Below, one piece after another: positions 1 through 6,371 of a stretch of DNA of 11,514 nucleotides (positions within the stretch are counted from its first letter, which is position 1; each line of letters opens with the position of its first letter). A program made the position numbers and the translations under genes. The notes beneath the pieces are model-generated. The model ran no database searches, was not told the origin of the DNA, and was given only the letters and a program-made list of their open reading frames with translations. The stretch covers positions 1 through 11,514 of the forward strand of contig JAUIHJ010000191.1 in the NCBI GenBank assembly GCA_030432015.1, written 5' to 3'. The stretch comes from a bacterium (lineage in GTDB: Bacteria > Planctomycetota > Planctomycetia > Pirellulales > Pirellulaceae).

Positions 1-102
1 ACCCCCGGTGAGGTTGGCATTGCTGATGCGGTTCGGAAGGTGTACTTTACGAGTTGTCGTACAGGTGACGGCCGGCGAGCCGCTCGCGAAAGGATCGATG
101 GG

Positions 103-243
103 ATGGTCGTGTGCCACTGCGAACGGGTCAACGACCGCACGATTCGCAAGCTGATTTCTCGCACGTTCCTAACCTGCAAACTTGGCCACAGTCGGTCCAA
201 GTTGCGTGATCGTCACGACACGAACCCGGCACGTGTGTCGTGA
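103..243 (+). pseudogene. BFD-like [2Fe-2S] ferredoxin fragment, apparently truncated
   Basis: The 46-residue product starts MVVCHCERVNDRTIRKLI, which closely matches the start of bacterioferritin-associated ferredoxin (BFD-like) [2Fe-2S] domains: Met, a few hydrophobic residues, C-x-C (here C4 and C6), then a V-[TSN]-D-R-x-[IV]-R helix start. An AAAGGA ribosome binding site lies at 89-94, 8 bases before the ATG, so the start looks genuine. The family normally runs about 55-70 residues and needs a second C-x(2)-C pair near its end to complete the cluster. Here the sequence diverges after residue 18, has one further Cys (C25), and stops at 241-243 without a CGxC motif. I infer a gene that lost its 3' half by frameshift or deletion. 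I found no convincing continuation in the other frames. An alternative is a very short metal-binding peptide. The N-terminal similarity is clear; the function is doubtful. Confidence 0.45.
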
Positions 244-244
244 C
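212..244. repeat. Inverted repeat at the end of the BFD-like fragment
   Basis: GTCACGACAC (212-221) and GTGTCGTGAC (235-244) form a perfect 10-base inverted repeat with a 13-base loop. It covers the stop codon of the BFD-like fragment. No T-run follows on either strand, so it is not a standard intrinsic terminator, but it could stabilise or end the short transcript. It lies about 25 bases upstream of the promoter proposed for the next gene, so it could also be a regulator-binding site. Confidence 0.45.
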
Positions 245-266
245 TGGCAATCCATGGATTCAATCC

Positions 267-295
267 TTGTCATGTCGAACCCTCGTTGCGATACT
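267..295 (+). promoter_or_regulatory. Putative sigma-70 promoter for the Val/Pro-rich secreted protein
   Basis: TTGTCA at 267-272 matches five of six bases of the -35 consensus. GATACT at 290-295 matches four of six of the -10 consensus, with the ideal 17-base spacing. Transcription would start near 302, giving a leader of about 65 bases before the ATG at 367. The call comes from motifs and spacing only. Confidence 0.45.
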
Positions 296-300
296 GAGTG

Positions 301-318
301 AGTAGCTCGAAGGCTACT
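301..318 (+). other. 5' leader hairpin at the predicted transcript start
   Basis: AGTAGC (301-306) and GCTACT (313-318) are a perfect 6-base inverted repeat with a TCGAAG loop, placed almost exactly at the predicted transcription start. A hairpin at the 5' end of an mRNA can protect it from decay, or the repeat could be an operator. The ribosome binding site at 353-358 lies outside it, so direct masking of translation is unlikely. Confidence 0.35.
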
Positions 319-366
319 AATTGAGTCTACTTGTTGCCCGCAGCGTGGCGTTAAGGAGTTGGTTTC

Positions 367-1086
367 ATGCGTGTCCCACAATTGCTTGTCTTGGCTGTCG
401 TGCCACTGTTCTGTCTCACGACAAGCGTGCGCGGACAAACCACGGTCACGTACGGAACTCCCACGGTGGTGCAAACCAACCCCGTCACCACGAACTATCC
501 GGGCGTTCCCGTTGCGGCGGGTGCACCGAATAATGAAGCGAGTGTCGTCGCACAATCGCCTGTGGTTGGCTCGCCGGTGGCACCCTCGGTCGCGCCCGCC
601 GCACCGGTAACAACGTACTCGGTGCCGACGGCACCTACCGCGACGATGTACCCCCCTGTGGCAACACGTGGCGCCGTCATCAATTATCGGCCGTTCGTGC
701 AGGCAACGCAGATTGACCTGACTCCACAGCCGACGACGGCTTACCGCCCGGTATTAGCCGGCGTGGCCCCCGTCACGGCATATCGTCCGATTGTCGCCGC
801 CCCCGCCGTGACCTATCGCCCGGTTGTCGCGGCCCCCGCGGTTACGTATCGCCCGGTTGCCCCGGCACCTGTGGTCGCCTACAGCCCGGTTGTCGCGTAC
901 CAGCCCGTCGTGCCGGCATACGCCGCGCCGCGGGTCTATGCTAATCGAGCCACCTACCCCGTGACGGCAGCCTACCCCGTAACTGTGGCTCGTCCGGTTG
1001 CGGTTGGCCCCGCGGTAACGGTCCGCCCCAAGGTGTACGTCGAGGGGCAGCCCATTCGCAATTTCTTCCGCGGGATCACCCCCTGA
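367..1086 (+). CDS. Secreted Val/Pro/Ala/Tyr-rich repeat protein
   Basis: This 239-residue protein has a clear signal peptide (MRVPQLLVLAVVPLFCLTTSVRG, cleavage near residue 23), so it is exported. The start is well supported by AAGGAG at 353-358, 8 bases before the ATG. The mature part is almost entirely low-complexity V, P, A, T and Y, with repeated YRPV/YSPV/YPVT units. The most regular stretch is three 11-residue copies of YRPVVAAPAVT from residue 139. Lys, Asp and Glu are nearly absent, and no catalytic motif is visible. The tail, VYVEGQPIRNFFRGITP, is different in character and recalls the ends of other small planctomycete secreted proteins, so it may be the functional part. The protein is probably extended and associated with the cell wall or envelope, but its role is unknown. 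It has its own promoter and no operon partner. The gene is very likely real; the family is not firmly recognised. Confidence 0.85.
   Translation: MRVPQLLVLAVVPLFCLTTSVRGQTTVTYGTPTVVQTNPVTTNYPGVPVAAGAPNNEASVVAQSPVVGSPVAPSVAPAAPVTTYSVPTAPTATMYPPVATRGAVINYRPFVQATQIDLTPQPTTAYRPVLAGVAPVTAYRPIVAAPAVTYRPVVAAPAVTYRPVAPAPVVAYSPVVAYQPVVPAYAAPRVYANRATYPVTAAYPVTVARPVAVGPAVTVRPKVYVEGQPIRNFFRGITP
781..879 (+). repeat. 33-base tandem coding repeat, three copies
   Basis: Three consecutive 33-base units start at 781, 814 and 847. Each opens with TATCG[TC]CCG and encodes YRP[IV]VAAPAVT, with the third copy diverging in its second half (YRPVAPAPVVA). The first two differ mainly at third codon positions, suggesting an old duplication kept for its protein sequence. 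Weaker YSPVVAYQPVV units continue downstream. Confidence 0.75.
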
Positions 1087-1087
1087 A

Positions 1088-1180
1088 CCGGCGCTGCGAC
1101 AATTGGGAAAATTGAATTTCGCGCGTCTCTTCGCGCCCTTGCCAGGATGCCGTCGCGCGAAGCGTGACTTCAGGCGCCGG
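1088..1180. terminator. Nested inverted repeats between convergent genes, possible two-way terminator
   Basis: The 128-base gap between the converging genes holds an outer stem, CCGGCGC (1088-1094) with GCGCCGG (1174-1180). Inside it is a second stem, TTCGCGCG (1118-1125) with CGCGCGAA (1154-1161). Both are perfect. The position between two convergent 3' ends suggests transcription termination on both strands. No run of T follows either stem, so the mechanism would not be the classical one. Confidence 0.35.
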
Positions 1181-1214
1181 CCCTTGTGGCACCCGACGGC
1201 TCCTCCAACCGGCA

Positions 1215-2216
1215 TCAAAACCACTCGGTTTTTCGCACCTGGTTGATCAGTTCTTCGCCGCTGACGAAACGCCGGATATTCTCGAGCAGCACATTCAAGT
1301 GCCGGGGCGCAATTTGGACGGAGCAGGCGGCGACGTGCGGTGTGATGATGACATTTTCCATCTTCCACAGAGGATGCTCGGCGGGGAGCGGTTCAACTTC
1401 GAAGACATCGAGGGCCGCCCCGGCAATTTCCCCCGCCTCCAGCGATGCGACAAGATCATCCAACTTGACGATGGCACCCCGGCCGATATTGATCAGGTAG
1501 CCCGATTTTTGCATGCGCTGAAACTGCGCCCGACCGAACATCCCGACCGTGTGTGGCGTGTGCGGGGCTGCGATGACGACAAAGTCGCTCATGCCTAAAA
1601 GATCATCCAGCCGATCCAGATTCCAAATTTCATCGATCCCCTGAGGTGCCTGGCTGGGGTAGGGGTCAACGGCAACGACCTTCATCGGAATTCCGGCAGC
1701 ACGCTCGGCAATCGCCCTGCCGATCGCGCCGAATCCGACAATCCCCAACGTGCAGTCGCTCAATTCAAGGTGCGCCCGGTCCATCGCATTGACCATTCCA
1801 GGGCCGGCGGAAAACGACGAGCGTGCCCCTTCGCCGCCAATGGGTGCCCAGGTCGCCGCCATCTGTTGCCGCAAGTAGAGGTGCAAATTTCGCGCGAAGC
1901 AGAGCATGTAGCCAAAGACGTGGTCTGCGATCACCGAACCAAAGAGCCCGCGCATGTTGGTCAGCGTGCAGGGATGCGACACCAACTCCGGAAAGAGATA
2001 ATGCTCGAGACTGGCCGTTGGCGACTGCACCCAGCGCAACCGCTGGGCGACGGCCACCAATTCGGGCGACAATTTACCAAAGAAGGCATCGGCGTCTACG
2101 ATCTCCACCGCGACGGCCGAGGCGTCGTTCAGATTGACGACCGACATCGGACGGGACGTCAGTTCGATTTTCTCGAACCGAGCGGCGTCAACGGCGGGAT
2201 AAATGACCAGTTTCAT
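1215..2216 (-). CDS. D-2-hydroxyacid dehydrogenase (NAD-dependent)
   Basis: The 333-residue protein is a full-length member of the D-isomer-specific 2-hydroxyacid dehydrogenases, which reversibly reduce 2-oxoacids such as glyoxylate, hydroxypyruvate or pyruvate with NAD(P)H in the cytoplasm. The Rossmann motif GFGAIG is at 161-166, and an acidic residue ends the second strand (D184 in VVAVDPYP), favouring NAD over NADP. The catalytic triad is visible: R246 in NIGRGAIV, E275 in DVFEVEPLP and H294 in ITPHVAA. I start at the ATG at 2216 because MKLVIYP begins the family's first strand. An in-frame ATG at 2246 would add ten residues overlapping the upstream gene. That gene ends 4 bases before the start and there is no good ribosome binding site, so translation is probably coupled. 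The exact substrate cannot be read from the sequence. Confidence 0.93.
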   Translation of the reverse strand: MKLVIYPAVDAARFEKIELTSRPMSVVNLNDASAVAVEIVDADAFFGKLSPELVAVAQRLRWVQSPTASLEHYLFPELVSHPCTLTNMRGLFGSVIADHVFGYMLCFARNLHLYLRQQMAATWAPIGGEGARSSFSAGPGMVNAMDRAHLELSDCTLGIVGFGAIGRAIAERAAGIPMKVVAVDPYPSQAPQGIDEIWNLDRLDDLLGMSDFVVIAAPHTPHTVGMFGRAQFQRMQKSGYLINIGRGAIVKLDDLVASLEAGEIAGAALDVFEVEPLPAEHPLWKMENVIITPHVAACSVQIAPRHLNVLLENIRRFVSGEELINQVRKTEWF

Positions 2217-2220
2217 CAGA

Positions 2221-2859
2221 TTACCAGCAGAACACCAGGGCTTCATAACAAGCCCAGGAACACCACGCCTGCACGCCGCCCCACTGTTTCCACGACCGCG
2301 CGCACCAGGATTCCTGCGACTTCCTGGGTCTAATGGATACATCTGTCGGTACGGTGTGTAAAGGCGCGGCATTCTGCACGATCGTTGCCGGGTGCAAGCC
2401 GTGCGGATTGGTCGCGCGAAATCGACCAGACTTGGCCAGGGCTGTGGCAACATACTCGGCACAGTGAATACCATCACTGGGCTTCCGCCGCACCGCCCCC
2501 TTGATCGAATAGCGACGTCCAATCTGCTGGTTTAGATAGACTCGCATGGCAGCCAGTTCGGATGGCGAGTAAGGGCGTTTGGGCTGCAGCACGGACATCC
2601 GCGTCGGCTGGCGGCGACTGGCATTCAGCTCACGCAATTCCTCACGGTAATCGGTGATCGGTACGCGGCGGACTCGGCCTGGTGTCGCTTCATACACCCA
2701 GGGTCGCCCGTCGACATTCATCACCAATCCCACGTGCGTGACGTCCGAGTCGGTCCAACCCGCCACCATTTTGTTGCTGTTATGTAAGACCACCAGCGAA
2801 CCGTCGGTCCATTGTGTTGCGCCGCATAGAACCAGCGCGGCCAGAGCAAATGAGTTCAT
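2221..2859 (-). CDS. Permuted NlpC/P60 (YiiX-like) papain-fold hydrolase, exported
   Basis: The 212-residue protein resembles the circularly permuted papain-fold amidases/peptidases (YiiX/YebB-like), in which the His strand comes before the catalytic Cys. After a short hydrophobic start (MNSFALAALVLCGATQ, a probable signal peptide) comes DGSLVVLHNS. Next are TDSDVTHVGLV with the probable catalytic H42, then VYEATP with E57, and finally DGIHCAEYVATAL with the probable nucleophile C133. Such enzymes cleave amide bonds in cell-wall peptides or act on lipids. The ATG at 2859 is preferred over longer frames because GGAG lies 7 bases upstream and the signal peptide begins there. The last 30 residues are unusual: rich in Trp and Cys, ending WCSWACYEALVFCW, unlike the rest of the domain. 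A frameshift near 2330 is possible. The dehydrogenase follows 4 bases downstream, which suggests one transcript. Confidence 0.8.
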   Translation of the reverse strand: MNSFALAALVLCGATQWTDGSLVVLHNSNKMVAGWTDSDVTHVGLVMNVDGRPWVYEATPGRVRRVPITDYREELRELNASRRQPTRMSVLQPKRPYSPSELAAMRVYLNQQIGRRYSIKGAVRRKPSDGIHCAEYVATALAKSGRFRATNPHGLHPATIVQNAAPLHTVPTDVSIRPRKSQESWCARSWKQWGGVQAWCSWACYEALVFCW

Positions 2860-3370
2860 GCGATTCTCCAAAGAACGCTTGGATTCGTGGTCAACGTTGA
2901 ACAAGGCGAGGCTTGGCGTCTTCTGGCTGCGGAAACGCACCTGCGATCAGGCCGACTTCCTCGCCGAAAAGTCTGACCGCCCCGACTTCGTACCGGCGTG
3001 CGCGAAATTTCACGACGACATCCGCCGGCCCAAAGGAGATTCGCCGACAGGACGTGCCCGCTTGGCAGCTTTTTGACGGTCATTTTAGGAGCCGCACACC
3101 AACTCCCGTCAACACAAGCCGTTACTACGATTCGGGCACTCCCGCCGATCAGCAACCCTTGGAAACCTAGCCGCAATCCGCAACCCCCTTCTAAATAAAC
3201 ACTTACAGCACATAACCAGGCCTGCAAGCCGATGTGACACACCGGACGATTCGAGCGCATGCGGCCGCCGTTGCCCACATGGCAAACCTTGCGACGCCGT
3301 CGCGGCGTCTGATATCTTCGGGAGCGATCGGTTTGAAATCGGTGTGAAACGACACGTGGAGAGAAATTCG
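2860..3370. other. Divergent intergenic region
   Basis: About 510 bases separate the YiiX-like gene from the beta-propeller gene, which are transcribed away from each other, so both promoters should lie here. All reading frames in it give Arg-, Ser- and Pro-rich translations without family signatures, and I take none as a gene. The only distinct structure I see is a short GC hairpin near the right end. I could not assign a convincing promoter pair. Confidence 0.5.
3293..3309 (+). other. GC hairpin upstream of the beta-propeller gene
   Basis: GACGCC (3293-3298) and GGCGTC (3304-3309) form a perfect 6-base stem with a 5-base loop, 61 bases before the ATG. It could be a leader hairpin or a small operator. 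No T-run follows, so a terminator is unlikely. Confidence 0.3.
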
Positions 3371-4636
3371 ATGACCCACCGCTTCGCGACGCTTGCCTGC
3401 TGCTTCCTGTTGTTGCCTTCGTTCGCACTGGCTGGTGACTGGCCGGCTTTCCGAGGTCCGCATGGAAACGGGCTGGCCGATGAAACCAACGTCCCGGTGA
3501 AATGGAGTGCGATCGAAAACGTCCGTTGGAAAGTGGCATTGCCACAGCCCTCCAACGGAAGCCCGATTGTCTCCAACGGGCATGTCTTTGTCGCCTGCGC
3601 CGAAGACGTTGACGGCAAGTTGCGATCGCTGTACTGCTTTGAGCGGGTGACCGGCAATCAGGTCTGGGTGCAAACGGTCGATTTCGGTCGCAAAATGCCA
3701 ACCCACAAGACAAATCCGTATTGTGGTACGACACCCGCAGCGGATGGCAGCCATGTGGTCGTCTGGCATGCCTCGGCGGGGCTCCATTGTTATGACTTCT
3801 CCGGGAAACAGGTCTGGTCGCGCGATCTTGGCGAATTCCAGCACATGTGGGGCTATGGAACCTCACCGGTGATCCACGGCGACCGAGTGTTCCTGCATAC
3901 GGGTCCCGGCACGAGCGTTCGCGTGTTGGCATTGAGTTTGAAAACGGGGAATACCATCTGGGAAACGCCGGAGCCACTGGAAGGAAGCGCGGAGAAACGT
4001 CCGGATGGGCATTACCTGGGATCCTGGTGCACCCCGGTCATCGCCACGGTCGCTGGCCAAACGCAAATGATCTGCGCGATGCCCAATCGACTGGTCGGTT
4101 ACGACCTTGCGACCGGTGACATTCTTTGGCACTGCGCGGGGCTGCGGCACGACCGAGGTGATCTTGCCTACTCGTCACCCATTCTCGCTGGCGACATTTG
4201 TGTCGATACGGGCGGCTTCAGCGGGCCGGCAATCGGAGTGCGGCTGGGGGGGCGAGGCGACCTGACAACGACGTCACGCCTGTGGCGACGAGAGAAGAAC
4301 CCGCAAAGCATCGGCACAGGCGTCTTTGTGGAAGGATTCGTTTATCGGCCGAACTCTGGTCCCAACACACTCGAGTGTATCGATCCCCGGACCGGCGATT
4401 CGCTGTGGCAGGAACGGACAGACCAAGGAGCGAATTGGGGCTCGATCGTGTTCGTCGATGGTCGAGGCTATTTGACCGACCAAAAAGGAACCACGTTGGT
4501 CTTCTCGCCCAGCCGGGAGAAATTGACCGTCATCGCCACCAACCGGCTCGACGAAACCTGCAACGCGACTCCCGCTGTCTCGGACGGACAACTGTTTATC
4601 CGCACGCACCAAAACCTGTATTGCATTGGTGAATGA
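3371..4636 (+). CDS. Secreted PQQ-like beta-propeller repeat protein
   Basis: The 421-residue protein belongs to the outer-membrane-assembly/PQQ-like beta-propeller superfamily, which is greatly expanded in planctomycetes. A signal peptide (MTHRFATLACCFLLLPSFALA) is followed at once by GDWPAFRGPHGNGLADE, the typical opening of these planctomycete propellers (W-P-x-F-R-G-P-x-G-x-G). Blade repeats recur through the chain: NVRWKVALP, TGNQVWVQTV, SGKQVWSRDLGE, TGNTIWETPEP, TGDILWHCAG and TGDSLWQERTD. Each has the G-x-x-x-W turn. Family members lack an obvious PQQ-dependent dehydrogenase active site and are usually binding or scaffold proteins outside the cytoplasm. I choose the ATG at 3371 over the one at 3344 because GGAGAG (3358-3363) lies 7 bases upstream and the signal peptide begins there. 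The ligand is unknown. It is a single-gene unit converging on the serine protease gene. Confidence 0.92.
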   Translation: MTHRFATLACCFLLLPSFALAGDWPAFRGPHGNGLADETNVPVKWSAIENVRWKVALPQPSNGSPIVSNGHVFVACAEDVDGKLRSLYCFERVTGNQVWVQTVDFGRKMPTHKTNPYCGTTPAADGSHVVVWHASAGLHCYDFSGKQVWSRDLGEFQHMWGYGTSPVIHGDRVFLHTGPGTSVRVLALSLKTGNTIWETPEPLEGSAEKRPDGHYLGSWCTPVIATVAGQTQMICAMPNRLVGYDLATGDILWHCAGLRHDRGDLAYSSPILAGDICVDTGGFSGPAIGVRLGGRGDLTTTSRLWRREKNPQSIGTGVFVEGFVYRPNSGPNTLECIDPRTGDSLWQERTDQGANWGSIVFVDGRGYLTDQKGTTLVFSPSREKLTVIATNRLDETCNATPAVSDGQLFIRTHQNLYCIGE

Positions 4637-4640
4637 GGCT

Positions 4641-4654
4641 GCCCTGCGACGGGC
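4641..4654. terminator. Weak hairpin between convergent genes
   Basis: GCCC TGCGAC GGGC lies just after the beta-propeller stop codon, in the 49-base gap to the converging protease gene. The stem is only 4 bases and no T-run follows, so this is a tentative terminator at best. Confidence 0.2.
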
Positions 4655-4685
4655 GATTGACCAGGGACAAGGCCCGCGCTAATCG

Positions 4686-5876
4686 TTAGTCTCGTCCACC
4701 CGCCAGTACATTTGACAATCGCATCAAGACGACCAGGATCCCGATCCCGGCCAAGACGGACTTTCCCTGTTCAAGCGGTGTCTCGCCGACCAACTTCTCC
4801 CACGGCGCCGCGGCAGGCTTGTCGGCCGACGACAGCAAGGCACCAGCAGCCGGCGCATCCGCCCAGGCCTGTCCGCCAGCGAGTTGCGTCCCATTGCGGT
4901 GCACGGGTGCGGAAAACGTGCTGACCGCGGTCGACGGAGCAAGGTCAATGGCGGGGGCCGGCGTCATCCGTGGCGACGCGCCAAAGTAAGGCTCGACGCG
5001 GGCAAAGCCGCCGGCTGCAGGTGACGCGGGAGGCGGGGATGGTGAAGCTGGCACGGGCGGTAGCGGCGCCAGGCCGCTGTGCTGGGGTACGGCGGCGGCA
5101 CCATACGTTGGACCTGCCGCGGCCGTGTCCCCCTCTGCGATCGGTGCAGGCGCGTCGTGCGAGCGGACGTCGCCGGGCACCGGATTCACACTGGCCGCCG
5201 GCCGTTGGAGAAACGTCGCCAGGAATTCACTCACGCGTCCACAGTAGCTTCCGGACGTGGTCCCGCGGCTGGCCCCGAACAGCACACCAGCCAATTCGCC
5301 ACGCTCATTAAAGATCGGCCCGCCCGAATCGCCTTGCCGCGCCTCGGCCGAAAGCTCGACCATTTCATACGGCATGTTTTCACCCGGCGCCACGTACTGT
5401 GTGCAACGCCCCGAAACCGTTCGATACTGACCGCTGCCATATCCGGCAATCGCCAGAGTTTCGCCCGGTCGAGGCGCTACGGTCGCCATCGAAACCGGTG
5501 GCGCGGCGGGACGCCAAATCTGCAGCGCAGCTAAGTCCCACTCCTTGTCGACCTTCAAGACGCGGGCCGCCGAACGGAACCCATCGGGAAACTCAACCAG
5601 GACTTCGCCCACCGCACCACGGACAACATGCCAATTGGTCACCACCAATCCATGCTGACCAGCCACGTTGACCAGCGTCCCGGTCCCGTGGGATGTCGCC
5701 CCCTGTTCGGCCACGCTGATCCGAGCCACCGCCGGGTGCGGGATTTGCGAGGTTGTAGAGAATGGCAGCCGAAAATTCCGTGCCTGAGCAGGCGCGACCA
5801 AGACCCCAACGGACAACATCCACGCCACGAACCAGCGGCCGTGGAGCGTTCGTTGCCGAGTTGCGGATAGGTTCAT
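4686..5876 (-). CDS. Exported trypsin-fold serine protease with C-terminal membrane anchor
   Basis: The 396-residue protein has an N-terminal signal segment (about 1-32, core WFVAWMLSVGVLVAPAQA), then a chymotrypsin/trypsin-fold domain at about 45-225. The catalytic triad is visible: H83 in VVTNWHVV, D114 in EWDLAAL and S184 in QGDSGGP. G-T-G-T-L-V near 65-69 is typical of HtrA-like and related extracytoplasmic proteases. No PDZ domain follows. Instead there is a long Pro/Ala/Ser-rich linker (about 226-360) with a PPVPASPSPPPASP run, then a single hydrophobic helix (about 374-392, SVLAGIGILVVLMRLSNVLAG) at the very end. I infer a protease domain outside the cytoplasmic membrane, tethered from its C-terminus. 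The ATG at 5876 is chosen over an in-frame TTG at 5915, although neither has a strong ribosome binding site. C158 and C212 could form a disulfide. The substrate is unknown. Confidence 0.88.
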   Translation of the reverse strand: MNLSATRQRTLHGRWFVAWMLSVGVLVAPAQARNFRLPFSTTSQIPHPAVARISVAEQGATSHGTGTLVNVAGQHGLVVTNWHVVRGAVGEVLVEFPDGFRSAARVLKVDKEWDLAALQIWRPAAPPVSMATVAPRPGETLAIAGYGSGQYRTVSGRCTQYVAPGENMPYEMVELSAEARQGDSGGPIFNERGELAGVLFGASRGTTSGSYCGRVSEFLATFLQRPAASVNPVPGDVRSHDAPAPIAEGDTAAAGPTYGAAAVPQHSGLAPLPPVPASPSPPPASPAAGGFARVEPYFGASPRMTPAPAIDLAPSTAVSTFSAPVHRNGTQLAGGQAWADAPAAGALLSSADKPAAAPWEKLVGETPLEQGKSVLAGIGILVVLMRLSNVLAGGRD

Positions 5877-6253
5877 AGGACGCCTCGAGTCGGGCCAGGC
5901 TTGCCGGACTGACAACGGTGGATCACGAGCACTGGATCGCCGAGTTGCTTGGCGCGCAAACCACCGCCTATCTTAGACATCGGGATGCGCGCCAGAATGA
6001 GTGAACGATCCCGGATCGCATGCGCACAGACTGCCCACCTGAACCCAGTTGTGCACTCACTAGGGTTTAACGCGCCGTTTTCCTGACCCGCATAAGTCTG
6101 TCGGCATTTCGCTTCGGGCACCAATTTCGGGGGGGGCGATGGACTGCCAGATCCCCTGCTGCTCGCGTTGACGCAATCGGGCTCGCCAGCCCGCAGATCG
6201 ACGTCGCCTCAAGTCTCACGACCGCCGCGCCGCTGCCTGCTCCGTCAAGGCGC

Positions 6254-6301
6254 AAAAAAAGCCCACTCTGTGTCCTAGCCCCAATGGCACAAAGTGGGCT
6301 T
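6254..6301 (-). terminator. Strong rho-independent terminator, minus strand
   Basis: Read on the minus strand, AAGCCCACTTTGTG (6301 down to 6288) pairs with CACAGAGTGGGCTT (6272 down to 6259). The stem has 14 pairs with one G-U wobble and a 15-base loop, followed directly by an uninterrupted run of seven T (6260 down to 6254). This is a textbook intrinsic terminator. On the plus strand the run would precede the stem, so the direction is clear. The nearest annotated minus-strand gene ends far to the left and starts at 5876, downstream of this site. The terminator must therefore end a different transcript coming from the right. Confidence 0.85.
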
Positions 6302-6311
6302 CCATTTCGTA

Positions 6312-6358
6312 CGAGGTGCCGCGGTCTCCAGGAGACCACTCTGCCCCTCGGCACCTCG
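6312..6358 (-). ncRNA. Strong two-tier hairpin, possible structured RNA element
   Basis: CGAGGTGCCG (6312-6321) and CGGCACCTCG (6349-6358) are a perfect 10-base inverted repeat. Inside it, GGTCTC (6323-6328) and GAGACC (6332-6337) form a second stem with a 3-base loop, leaving an unpaired stretch at 6338-6348. The hairpin sits 10 bases before the minus-strand terminator, so it would lie in the same transcript, just before its 3' end. It could be the body of a small RNA or a 3' UTR element. It lacks the conserved motifs I would expect of SRP RNA or tmRNA. Strand is inferred from the terminator. Confidence 0.4.
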
Positions 6359-6371
6359 ACGAAAAAGTTCT

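Noticed and set aside
2..160. Open frame from the left edge as the tail of an upstream gene
   Set aside because: The translation has no recognisable motif and runs in a different frame through the BFD-like start; there is not enough sequence to support a gene.
754..1368. Minus-strand open frame antisense to the Val/Pro-rich protein
   Set aside because: It shows repetitive Arg/Asn/Gly composition reflecting the 33-base repeats, overlaps two supported genes and has no ribosome binding site.
1770..2333. Plus-strand open frame of 187 codons inside the dehydrogenase and hydrolase genes
   Set aside because: It is antisense to two genes with intact catalytic motifs and has an Arg/His-rich composition typical of a shadow frame.
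2856..3977. Long minus-strand open frame (373 codons) across the divergent spacer and the beta-propeller gene
   Set aside because: The translation is Arg/Ser/Pro-rich with no family motif and lies largely antisense to the clearly real beta-propeller gene; it is a GC-driven shadow.
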